Below are positions 42,162-47,684 of a DNA stretch of 47,900 bases, in pieces; position 1 is the stretch's first letter, and each line of letters starts with the position of its first letter. A program made the position numbers and the translations under genes. Location: positions 1-47,900 of IMG/VR virus record IMGVR_UViG_3300032431_000013. One strand, given 5' to 3'. The stretch comes from a virus. Under the pieces are notes generated by a model that saw only the letters and a program-made list of their open reading frames with translations, did not search any database and was not told where the DNA came from.

Positions 42162-42415
42162 CACTTCCCCAGTGCACGCGCAGAGCGCAAGTCCAGCTGC
42201 AATTGATGGCCAGCCGCTGTTAGTCGATACCAAATGCAGCCATAGGAGAGTTTGATCAACCCTCGTTTTTCCAAAGCTCTCGCCGTGCAAATTCTCATTG
42301 CCGATTTGCCACTATTGTACGTTCTACGCGGCTCATCCCAAGGTCGGTTATTTCCAAGTGACAGTTCGGTCAGCATCCTAATAGATGGGTCACTTAACGG
42401 TCGAAGTCGTTTCAT
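42161..42415 (-). CDS. Small winged-helix-like protein
   Basis: 84 residues. 'AMRICTARALEKRGLIKLSY' followed by 'CIWYRLTAAGHQLQ' has the pattern of a winged helix-turn-helix (recognition helix, 'ALEKRGLI', wing, 'LTAAG'). It could be a DNA-binding regulator, but it could equally be a small adaptor. ATGA overlap with the upstream gene. Confidence 0.6.
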   Translation of the reverse strand: MKRLRPLSDPSIRMLTELSLGNNRPWDEPRRTYNSGKSAMRICTARALEKRGLIKLSYGCIWYRLTAAGHQLQLDLRSARALGK

Positions 42416-43149
42416 TGCGCGCCGATCATCAGAGCAAGTTGGTCTGCTCCATTTTGAGTTGGGGTGTGGCCTGTAGCGAGTTCTAAGCGCGGTGGCTGGT
42501 CATTGATGAATCTCCGCCCACCCATCGCGTAAAGCGCTGTACGGTCAGCTAGACCCAACCATTGGGTTTCCCAAAATCGACAGTAACCGGCGCCGCTCAC
42601 AATCCGATTGTATTTGTAAAGTTGTTTCGTGAATGGAAATAGTCCAAACTTGGAGCTGACCTTGTCAACTATCATGCCATGCGGGATTGAACTTGTGGGC
42701 AAGCTCGCTATTTCATCGGGATCGGAATGCAACACAAGCGCACGTTGCCTCAAATAGGGGTGCGGTGGTGGGGCCATTTCGTCTCGATTGCAGTACACAA
42801 GGGGCTCGATCGCTACGTCGCAATTGTAGGGTACGATTGGCTCTATCGCGATTACCCTGCTTTTTTTATCGCGACAATCGAATGCATTTTTGCACCAATA
42901 GGTAGGCATCCACCGAAGAAGCGTCCACGTTTCACCATTGCGCCAAAACCACTCTTTAAAGCTTGGTAGATCAATATCTACCAAGACAAGGTCGAAAGCG
43001 CGCACTGCTATAGGGTCGGCTGTAATGTCGAACTTGGTAATTGTCGCGTCCACTTGATTGCGAACCAACGCGCGTTCAACGGAACGAAACATTACTTCAT
43101 GACCCAAACCCAAAATGTGTGGTGGGTAAAACCAGCCTACTTTGATCAT
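42412..43149 (-). CDS. Glycosyltransferase-like protein (GT-B type, tentative)
   Basis: 245 residues. The start 'VGWFYPPHILGLGHEVMFRS' recalls the 'GxGH..R' N-terminus of GT-B enzymes. 'IVSGAGYCRFWETQWLGLAD' (about 183-202) resembles the 'aGYN.f.E....g' donor-site motif of MurG-like glycosyltransferases. The middle is shorter than in full enzymes (usually about 350). It might glycosylate phage DNA, a phage protein or a host surface molecule. The call rests on two short motifs and is uncertain. Confidence 0.45.
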   Translation of the reverse strand: MIKVGWFYPPHILGLGHEVMFRSVERALVRNQVDATITKFDITADPIAVRAFDLVLVDIDLPSFKEWFWRNGETWTLLRWMPTYWCKNAFDCRDKKSRVIAIEPIVPYNCDVAIEPLVYCNRDEMAPPPHPYLRQRALVLHSDPDEIASLPTSSIPHGMIVDKVSSKFGLFPFTKQLYKYNRIVSGAGYCRFWETQWLGLADRTALYAMGGRRFINDQPPRLELATGHTPTQNGADQLALMIGAQ

Positions 43150-43331
43150 GCTAGCCTCTTTTGCAGTTGCTCAATTACCGATTGGACCAAAGTAAGCTTT
43201 CGGTTCGCACTAACTATTTCCGCGTCAAGTCTGCTAACCCGCTCTAGCTCAAATGCAATGAGTCTGATTTCGTCATGGCTTGCGCGTTGCTGCCTCATGT
43301 TGTCCCACGCTTGGGCAACTTCACGCGCCAT
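43146..43331 (-). CDS. Small coiled-coil hypothetical protein
   Basis: 61 residues from ATG 43331 (MAREVAQAWDNMRQQRASHD...), one long helix with a heptad-like end (LTLVQSVIEQLQKRLA). TAATG coupling to the lipoprotein gene upstream and ATGA coupling to the next gene support the frame. No function known. Confidence 0.55.
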   Translation of the reverse strand: MAREVAQAWDNMRQQRASHDEIRLIAFELERVSRLDAEIVSANRKLTLVQSVIEQLQKRLA

Positions 43332-43864
43332 TATTGCGTGACCTCGGCAACCCAGGCGATATCGTCTGCTGTTACTCGCGTTGCGCATGCATTACCCTCG
43401 CGCATGATCGCGGACGGGTCCCCTTCTCCCGCTGGTAGCTTGGTGTAGGTGGTCGCGAACGCCGACCCGATGGCGCTCATTGCGCTCGACTTGGCGCACT
43501 GGTAACCGGCGGCATCGTCTGCCACCCAAACGACGGCGAGGGAGTAAACAGAGCCGGTGTGCCAACCATCACCGTTTGGGTGAGACGAAAACGGGCGAAC
43601 GTGAATGAATCTAGGGTCATTCACATTGTCAACAATCGTCGTGAAAATATTCGATTGTGGAAGCGCTTCCCGCCACTCGTTTAGTGCATCCATGAAGAGT
43701 GTCATTTGTTCAGTGGTCAGATCTGGCGAAACGCCAAAGTTAATTTCGACTCCCGCGCCTACCGTGGGGTCAGTGTATCCGTCGTCTGTACCCCCTTCGA
43801 CACCCCCGCAAGCGATTGCGCAAAGTCCAAAAATCAAGGCTGAAATTGTAATGATGTTTTTCAT
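43331..43864 (-). CDS. Lipoprotein resembling an inactive matrixin-type peptidase
   Basis: 177 residues from ATG 43864. It starts with a lipoprotein signal (MKNIITISALIFGLCAIAC, lipobox AIAC with Cys at about residue 19), then an acidic linker. The mature part ends with 'GDPSAIMREGNACATRVTAD' and 'DIAWV', which recalls the 'SIMY...T.DDI' end of matrixin-like proteins. The expected HExxH zinc site is absent; the equivalent stretch reads 'IGSAFATTYTKLP'. It may be a non-catalytic membrane-bound protein, for example acting on superinfecting phages. This comparison is by eye. Confidence 0.6.
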   Translation of the reverse strand: MKNIITISALIFGLCAIACGGVEGGTDDGYTDPTVGAGVEINFGVSPDLTTEQMTLFMDALNEWREALPQSNIFTTIVDNVNDPRFIHVRPFSSHPNGDGWHTGSVYSLAVVWVADDAAGYQCAKSSAMSAIGSAFATTYTKLPAGEGDPSAIMREGNACATRVTADDIAWVAEVTQ

Positions 43865-44070
43865 GATGTTAGCTCTTTTCCAGTTTCGAATGATGTTCCC
43901 GTGTGGCGTTCCCATTGTCGCTTAATTGCGTCGGGGTGATGATTGCAAGCTCCCGAGCCCTTACGATGCGGAAACCAATATCCGTGACAATCGCACGGCG
44001 CGCCTTGTTTTTTCCGTCGCGATTCGCGCTTTCGGAGTTTTGCGGCTCGTTTTTCTGTTATCCGCCCCAC
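43861..44070 (-). CDS. Small Cys/His-rich protein, possible zinc binding
   Basis: 69 residues from GTG 44070. A very basic N-terminus (KRAAKLRKRESRRKKQ) is followed by 'CDCHGYWFPHRKGSGACNHH', with three Cys and four His that could bind zinc. It may bind nucleic acid. The GTG lies exactly six bases after a TAAGGT -10 box, so the message is probably leaderless. It overlaps the lipoprotein gene by ATGA. Confidence 0.65.
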   Translation of the reverse strand: MGRITEKRAAKLRKRESRRKKQGAPCDCHGYWFPHRKGSGACNHHPDAIKRQWERHTGTSFETGKELTS

Positions 44071-44112
44071 CTCTGTACCTTAGTCTCGTGAGTACAGAAG
44101 TCCAGAATTAAA
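44071..44112 (-). promoter_or_regulatory. Second copy of the 34-base promoter element
   Basis: Minus strand TGGACT (44104-44099), 16 bases, TAAGGT (44082-44077), six bases, GTG 44070. From 44079 to 44112 the sequence matches 2325-2358 reversed, with one or two differences. It contains GTGAGTAC (44088-44095), the complement of GTACTCAC. Confidence 0.65.
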
Positions 44113-44299
44113 TGGGGCCGTTTGGTTTATTTCGATGACTGACCCAACGGTCCAAAAGTTCGCGGATAATTTCAGCTAGAGATTCCGTCGGGTACAGCGC
44201 CCCTCTGTAGCGCTCTGACTCCTCAGGGGTGACTCTGATCTGGATTCGATCGCTGGATTTCTCGCCCCGGTCGGGTGGGCGCCCTTGTTGATTTTTCAT
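44108..44299 (-). CDS. Small ribbon-helix-helix-like protein
   Basis: 63 residues from ATG 44299. After a polar N-terminus (KNQQGRPPDRGEKSSD) comes 'RIQIRVTPEESERYRGALYP' and 'SLAEIIRELLDRWV', that is a strand followed by two helices, the pattern of ribbon-helix-helix DNA-binding proteins. It could control one of the repeated operators. GGAG lies nine bases before the ATG. Confidence 0.6.
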   Translation of the reverse strand: MKNQQGRPPDRGEKSSDRIQIRVTPEESERYRGALYPTESLAEIIRELLDRWVSHRNKPNGPI

Positions 44300-44300
44300 T

Positions 44301-44582
44301 TCAAAAACTCCAAAACAGGCTAGGTCCAACGGCGTCGAATTCGATGGCCACCATTCGAGGTTGCTCAAAACCGTGCGCGCTTGACTGGTCTTCTACCAAC
44401 CTCCACACGAATTCATGGTTCACCCGACTGATCACGGTGACCTCTCTACCCTCTGTTTCGATCGATTCCTGCATAATTGCTCCGTCCTGGTAATCAAACC
44501 GGATTAAAGGCCGAATTGCTATTTTTGCCAAATTTGCAAATGTTTCCAAACTAGCGTTCATCCGTCCAGTGATAGGGTTCAT
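44301..44582 (-). CDS. Hypothetical protein
   Basis: 93 residues from ATG 44582 (MNPITGRMNASLETFANLAK...), with beta-like segments 'REVTVISRVNHEFVWRLVED'. No family recognised. The ATG overlaps the stop of the upstream gene (ATGA), which decides the start over 44618. Confidence 0.6.
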   Translation of the reverse strand: MNPITGRMNASLETFANLAKIAIRPLIRFDYQDGAIMQESIETEGREVTVISRVNHEFVWRLVEDQSSAHGFEQPRMVAIEFDAVGPSLFWSF

Positions 44583-44818
44583 TGCTGGACTCCAAAAGCG
44601 TACGATAATGGCAGCCAATGTGTGATGGCGTCGTGCTTAATTGTGCAGGTAAAAGGGGAGTTTATATAGTAGCAGCCGCCGTGCGAATCGGCGTCCCATC
44701 TGAGGATTTGCCAACTCTCACAACCAACCGAAAAAATGACGTATGCGAAACAGTCGTCTTCGGGGCCGTTGACGCCCCAGGGCATCGGCTCGGTTTTTAT
44801 CTCGAATTGTTCATTCAT
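44579..44818 (-). CDS. Hypothetical protein
   Basis: 79 residues, rich in aromatic residues (FAYVIFSVGCESWQILRWDA, then GGCYYINSPFTC), probably a small beta domain. No family recognised. It is the first gene of the leftward accessory operon. Upstream DNA contains GTACTCAC (44866-44873) and GAGTACAGAAGT (44838-44849), parts of the repeated promoter element. Confidence 0.6.
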   Translation of the reverse strand: MNEQFEIKTEPMPWGVNGPEDDCFAYVIFSVGCESWQILRWDADSHGGCYYINSPFTCTIKHDAITHWLPLSYAFGVQQ

Positions 44819-44932
44819 CTTGATTTAGAAACTAGTAGAGTACAGAAGTGTGCGCTAGCTAAATCGTACTCACCGAAGTCGAATTTTAGAAATCAAAATT
44901 AACGCGAATGATACGCATCTTCATTACAGTGG
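44819..44932 (-). promoter_or_regulatory. Intergenic region with GTACTCAC-type boxes
   Basis: No gene is seen. It contains GAGTACAGAAGT (44838-44849) and GTACTCAC (44866-44873), motifs also present in the 34-base element at 2325 and 44079 and near 657 and 962. A leftward promoter for the 44818 gene is expected here, but the -10 and -35 are not clear. Confidence 0.4.
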
Positions 44933-44955
44933 CAAAGGAAAGGGCCCGAAGGCCC
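44933..44955 (-). terminator. UUCG terminator after the 44970-45170 gene
   Basis: Minus strand GGGCC (44955-44951), TTCG, GGCCC (44946-44942), then TTTCCTTT. The same hairpin core ends the genes at 47201 and 47496. Confidence 0.7.
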
Positions 44956-44969
44956 CCTCTTGTCTCAGC

Positions 44970-45170
44970 TCATGCAGCGTGCCCACCCGATGTGCCTACA
45001 CAGCCGGTCCAAGCTACCACTGTGAGGGGGGCGCCCAGCTTGCGGCTCATGGCGGCGACCTTGGCCTGGGCTGCCTCTTCCGTGCGGCACTTGCCGTAGT
45101 GATTCGTGTTGTCGTCAAGGCGGACGATGGCAAACCAGATGACTGTGGAGGTCTTTGCTTCGTTGTTCAC
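44970..45170 (-). CDS. Small hypothetical protein in a one-gene cassette
   Basis: 66 residues from GTG 45170 (VNNEAKTSTVIWFAIVRLDD...), an alpha/beta pattern without known family. The start is chosen because TATAAT (45182-45177) lies exactly six bases upstream; a frame opening at GTG 45185 would lie upstream of the transcription start. The gene has its own operator, promoter and terminator. Confidence 0.62.
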   Translation of the reverse strand: MNNEAKTSTVIWFAIVRLDDNTNHYGKCRTEEAAQAKVAAMSRKLGAPLTVVAWTGCVGTSGGHAA

Positions 45171-45243
45171 CCCTTGATTATACACGTCTAGAGCAGGGCT
45201 GCCAGGACTAAATGAAGGTCTAGTGCATTCAGGCCAACGGGCC
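45171..45243 (-). promoter_or_regulatory. Operator-promoter cassette before 45170
   Basis: Minus strand, in order: hairpin GGCC-CGTT-GGCC (45243-45232), operator CTGAATG-N11-CATTTAG (45232-45208), -35 CTGGCA (45205-45200), 17 bases, -10 TATAAT (45182-45177), six bases, GTG. This is one of four cassettes of this type. Confidence 0.75.
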
Positions 45244-45253
45244 GGTGATACTG

Positions 45254-45541
45254 CTATCCATTCGCGTTATTCAAGATTCCGCGCAACCGCTCCACCTTGC
45301 GAGCCAACACTCGCCAAGCGTCCGGATTCATCGCGCCGAGCACGACCAGAAAAACGTCGGCCGCTTCTTCGTCGACCTCAGCTTCCGTTCCTCGGCCCCG
45401 CTCACGTCGAGCAATTGCGGTAATCAGTTCGCCGCATTCCTCAGTGATCATATTGTCCTGTCCGACGTCGCCGAAAACCGATCGCGCTTTTTGCGCAAGG
45501 TCGAAGGCTTGAATAACCAAATCTATGTTTAATGTAATCAT
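45254..45541 (-). CDS. MazG-like nucleotide pyrophosphohydrolase
   Basis: 95 residues, mostly helical. 'ITEECGELITAIARR' (32-46) and 'EVDEEAADVFLVV' (55-67) give the EExxE...ExxD metal-binding pattern of MazG/all-alpha NTP pyrophosphatases. Such phage enzymes remove particular nucleotides or lower alarmone-type signals during infection. It overlaps the upstream gene by ATGA. Length is that of single-domain phage members. Confidence 0.8.
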   Translation of the reverse strand: MITLNIDLVIQAFDLAQKARSVFGDVGQDNMITEECGELITAIARRERGRGTEAEVDEEAADVFLVVLGAMNPDAWRVLARKVERLRGILNNANG

Positions 45542-45753
45542 CGGCCGGCCAGCCGGTCTAGACGAGGGAAGTCGGCCCGAAGGTGACGTAGGGCCTCTAG
45601 GCTAATGCCGAGATCGGCGGCTGCGGCAGTGAGCGTTGGTCGAAGGCGCATTGCATCGGCTATCAGGCGCTCGGCATTATTTTCAAGTGACTGAAACGGC
45701 CCCGCAAGCGCGGCGCGTAGGACATTGATCGGGGCGGAGGAGTGGGGTCTCAC
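45538..45753 (-). CDS. Small helical protein, HTH-like
   Basis: 71 residues from GTG 45753. 'RPTLTAAAADLGISLEALRH' has the look of a helix-turn-helix (ALA...LGIS...LR). It may bind DNA. The GTG overlaps the upstream stop (GTGA), supporting the start. No larger family is recognised. Confidence 0.6.
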   Translation of the reverse strand: MRPHSSAPINVLRAALAGPFQSLENNAERLIADAMRLRPTLTAAAADLGISLEALRHLRADFPRLDRLAGR

Positions 45754-45953
45754 GATGCCACCCCGAACTCTCGCGACAGCTCGGCGTCGGAATACGTTGG
45801 GTCGCCTTCGTGTAGGCCGTGCGAAAACATGCAGTACTCCTGCCCTCGAAAGTCGCGAGGCCAGACACCGGCGCAGCCCAGGCGCTCGATCTGCGCCGGC
45901 GTAAGATCGACGGTTGCGCCGCTGGGTGACTGATAGGTGATGACTTGGTTCAT
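45750..45953 (-). CDS. Small hypothetical protein
   Basis: 67 residues from ATG 45953. It opens with two strands and a short helix (ITYQSPSGATVDLTPAQIER), then has 'GAGVWPRDFRGQEYCMFSHG'-like aromatic content (residues about 36-54) and a charged end. No family recognised. The gene starts right after the repeated hairpin at 45954-45988. Confidence 0.6.
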   Translation of the reverse strand: MNQVITYQSPSGATVDLTPAQIERLGCAGVWPRDFRGQEYCMFSHGLHEGDPTYSDAELSREFGVAS

Positions 45954-45988
45954 ACCGCGAAAGCCCCCAGGCTTGGTAGCGTGGGGGC
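45954..45988 (-). promoter_or_regulatory. Repeated hairpin directly before a start codon (copy 2)
   Basis: Minus strand GCCCCCA (45988-45982) pairs with TGGGGGC (45969-45963) around CGCTACCAAGCC, followed by TTTCGCGGT and ATG 45953. The copy at 366-400 has G-C at the loop-closing pair where this copy has A-T; the rest is identical. Confidence 0.65.
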
Positions 45989-46008
45989 GGGGTTGGGTGG
46001 GGTGGGGT

Positions 46009-46224
46009 TCAGCCGGCCAGCTCGACGAAGTATGCATCCCAAGCCGCGGCAGCTTCACTTTCAGCCCCAACCAACTCGCCTCGCGCGCTGCATGCCGTCT
46101 CGGCATCCGCGTGGTTCCGCGTCTCGGACACCGAGATTTGCGCGCCCACAAGAGCCTCACGGCTGCGGATGAGGCGAGCCGTTGCGGGAGAGAATGCGAT
46201 TCCGTCGATAATTACGTTTTTCAT
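46009..46224 (-). CDS. Small protein of the 'IDGIxFSPxTAxLI' family
   Basis: 71 residues starting MKNVIIDGIAFSPATARLIR. The start matches the 46854-47075 product and, more weakly, the 683-919 product. The second half is Ala-rich helical and ends 'WDAYFVELAG'. Function unknown. The message should start near 46258 and carry a 5' stem-loop before the gene. Confidence 0.65.
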   Translation of the reverse strand: MKNVIIDGIAFSPATARLIRSREALVGAQISVSETRNHADAETACSARGELVGAESEAAAAWDAYFVELAG

Positions 46225-46320
46225 GATTTTGCCTTTTCTCTGAGGCTCTCTGCCTCACCCCTTGATTATACACGTCTAGAGCAGGGCTGCCAGAACTAAA
46301 TGAGGCTCTAGAGCATTTAG
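46225..46320 (-). promoter_or_regulatory. Operator-promoter cassette with stem-loop leader before 46224
   Basis: Minus strand: operator CTAAATG-N11-CATTTAG (46320-46296), -35 CTGGCA (46293-46288), 17 bases, TATAAT (46270-46265, consensus), six bases, GTG (46258). That GTG is out of frame with the gene. The leader begins GTGAGGCAGAGAGCCTCA, a perfect 6-bp stem at the 5' end, followed by AGAGAAAAGG and ATG 46224. Confidence 0.75.
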
Positions 46321-46322
46321 TT

Positions 46323-46532
46323 TCATGGGAACCCCGCCCAGGCCCAATTGGCCCAGGCTTCGCGCTCGATTGCCAATGCTGCCTCCCAGGCCTCCCAATC
46401 GCCCTTTGCCGAGCTGCGGATGGCAGTGTTCCGAGCTAGCGACCTGGCCTCCCAAGCGTCGCGCCATGCGCCCTCTAGGCCCAATGGCTGATCAAAGCGC
46501 TGTATCCTCGCCACGATTTCTGCTGGGGTCAT
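46323..46532 (-). CDS. Small Trp/Ala-rich helical protein
   Basis: 69 residues from ATG 46532 (ATGA with the upstream gene). It contains repeated W-containing helical units: GAWRDAWEARS, GDWEAWEAALAI, EAWANWAWAG. About one residue in ten is Trp, which is unusual. It may insert into or lie on a membrane, or bind a protein groove. The stop lies two bases from the operator of the next cassette. Confidence 0.6.
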   Translation of the reverse strand: MTPAEIVARIQRFDQPLGLEGAWRDAWEARSLARNTAIRSSAKGDWEAWEAALAIEREAWANWAWAGFP

Positions 46533-46705
46533 GCTGCGGGCGGCAGTGTCAGACGGTAGGCGGCCCATGCCGATTTGACCCGTCGCTCCATTTCGTACAT
46601 CACTTGCTCGGCTTCATCGCAGAGCACATGGGCTCTCTCCACTGCCAGCTTCGCGGCCTCCTCAGCGCGGGCAGAGGCGAGCCAGGCCTTGTGTTCGTCG
46701 GTCAT
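46529..46705 (-). CDS. Small helical protein
   Basis: 58 residues from ATG 46705 (MTDEHKAWLASARAEEAAKL...), one long charged helix. ATGA overlaps at both ends place it in a four-gene operon. Similar in character to the 46702-46857 product (Ala-rich, W-containing), so they may be related. No function known. Confidence 0.55.
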   Translation of the reverse strand: MTDEHKAWLASARAEEAAKLAVERAHVLCDEAEQVMYEMERRVKSAWAAYRLTLPPAA

Positions 46706-46857
46706 CGCCTGGCCCGGCCCATAGCCAATGCCCTGGCCTCCGCATGCAATCGGCGAGTGTCCGCCTGTACCCACACGCGATGAGCCTCTTTTGCAGCCTT
46801 CGCCGCAGCCTGGGCTGTAGCCATTGCCTCTCGCCATGCCGCTTCCTCGGGGCTCAT
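46702..46857 (-). CDS. Very small Ala-rich helical protein
   Basis: 51 residues from ATG 46857 to TGA 46704-46702 (MSPEEAAWREAMATAQAAAK...), ending in a basic tail (MGRARR). ATGA overlaps with both neighbours are the main evidence that it is a gene. Probably one continuous helix. Confidence 0.55.
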   Translation of the reverse strand: MSPEEAAWREAMATAQAAAKAAKEAHRVWVQADTRRLHAEARALAMGRARR

Positions 46858-47075
46858 GACACACCTGCCGCGATCGCTACAGCCGAAACGTACTCGTGCC
46901 AGTTCTCGGACTCCTCAGGGCCGCCTGTCAGGCACAGCGCCAAGAGTGAAGCCTTCGAACACATCCCAGCTTTGAGTATGGCAACGTCAGCGATCGGGGT
47001 AATGCTATTTTCCAAAATCAGCTCCGCCGTCCTGGGCGAGAATGAGATACCATCAATATTTACGTTGTTTTTCAT
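46854..47075 (-). CDS. Small protein of the 'IDGIxFSPxTAxLI' family
   Basis: 73 residues from ATG 47075, starting MKNNVNIDGISFSPRTAELI. It is the closest relative of the 46009-46224 product at the N-terminus, and its C-terminal 'NWHEYVSAVAIAAG' resembles the end of the 683-919 product. It is the first gene of a leftward four-gene operon. Function unknown. Confidence 0.62.
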   Translation of the reverse strand: MKNNVNIDGISFSPRTAELILENSITPIADVAILKAGMCSKASLLALCLTGGPEESENWHEYVSAVAIAAGVS

Positions 47076-47107
47076 GGAGCTTTTTCTGGGGCAGTGGGCC
47101 CCCGGGT

Positions 47108-47160
47108 AGGTTAGCACGGTCTAGTACGGCACTGCAATAGAGCGCGGTATGATTTGTCAG
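47108..47160 (-). promoter_or_regulatory. Promoter-like module before 47075
   Basis: Minus strand TTGCAG (47137-47132) with a weak TAACCT (47113-47108) 18 bases on. The flanks (GGCACTGCAATAGA and GTATGATTT on the plus strand) match the module at 116-145. It lacks the CTAAATG operator and the six-base spacing. Confidence 0.4.
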
Positions 47161-47175
47161 ATGGGCCAAGCGGCC

Positions 47176-47191
47176 GGGGCCCGAAGGCCCC
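47176..47191 (-). terminator. UUCG terminator after the 47201-47389 gene
   Basis: Minus strand GGGGCC (47191-47186), TTCG, GGCCCC (47181-47176), ten bases after the gene. No clear T run follows, so termination may be partial. Confidence 0.6.
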
Positions 47192-47200
47192 CTCTCACTT

Positions 47201-47389
47201 TCAGCGAGCCGCAATCTTCTTCGCGCATTTCAGGCAGAGCACCATCCACATATTTCCGTGTACGTCTTCCTCGCTGTAGTAGGCCATCGGCGCCCCCTTG
47301 CCGCAGCACTCGCACGAGTGTTTGAGCATGCGGCCGGACGAGTCGCGAAGGTCGGAGCGGAGGATTTGGGAGTCGGTTGCGGTCTTCAT
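47201..47389 (-). CDS. Small zinc-ribbon-like protein in a one-gene cassette
   Basis: 62 residues. 'SCECCGKGAPMAYYSEEDVH' and 'MVLCLKCAKKIAAR' provide two CxxC pairs, a likely zinc ribbon. ATG 47389 lies exactly six bases after TATACT, so the message should be leaderless. The gene has its own operator, promoter and terminator. It could modulate a host polymerase or bind nucleic acid; this is inference. Confidence 0.68.
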   Translation of the reverse strand: MKTATDSQILRSDLRDSSGRMLKHSCECCGKGAPMAYYSEEDVHGNMWMVLCLKCAKKIAAR

Positions 47390-47462
47390 GAGTTGAGTAT
47401 ACAGGTCTAGAGAGGGAGTGCCAGGACTAAATGTACTAGAGCGTCATTCAGGCCAACGGGCC
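47390..47462 (-). promoter_or_regulatory. Operator-promoter cassette before 47389
   Basis: Minus strand: hairpin GGCC-CGTT-GGCC (47462-47451), operator CTGAATG-N11-CATTTAG (47451-47427), -35 CTGGCA (47424-47419), 17 bases, -10 TATACT (47401-47396), six bases, ATG. Confidence 0.78.
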
Positions 47463-47473
47463 GGGTTGACCAA

Positions 47474-47487
47474 GGGCCCGAAGGCCC
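47474..47487 (-). terminator. UUCG terminator after the 47496-47684 gene
   Basis: Minus strand GGGCC (47487-47483), TTCG, GGCCC (47478-47474), then TTGGTC, starting nine bases after the gene. No long T run. Confidence 0.6.
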
Positions 47488-47495
47488 CCGTGGTC

Positions 47496-47684
47496 TCAGG
47501 TGGGGTCGTCGGAGCTGCCAGCCTCGAAGTCGCCTGCCCACCATGCGTCTGCAATGTGGCTGGGAACGTCGGCCTCAGCCTTGACCTGCTCCAATGTGGG
47601 CACTCGGCCGAGGTTGCTCATGATGCCCCAGCAAGTCGTCTCAAGCTCGTTCATCTGCTTCTTCGTGATTCGCGTCGTCTTCAT
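47496..47684 (-). CDS. Small helical protein in a one-gene cassette
   Basis: 62 residues (MKTTRITKKQMNELETTCWG...), with 'LGRVPTLEQVKAEADVPSHI' in the middle, suggestive of a helix-turn-helix, and an acidic tail (SSDDPT). ATG 47684 lies six bases after TATACT. The longer frame to 47882 crosses its own promoter and is rejected. Function unknown. Confidence 0.62.
   Translation of the reverse strand: MKTTRITKKQMNELETTCWGIMSNLGRVPTLEQVKAEADVPSHIADAWWAGDFEAGSSDDPT

Noticed and set aside
45750-46160. Longer frame of 136 residues starting at 46160
   Set aside because: It would read through the repeated hairpin and most of the 46009-46224 gene; ATG 45953 fits the element order.
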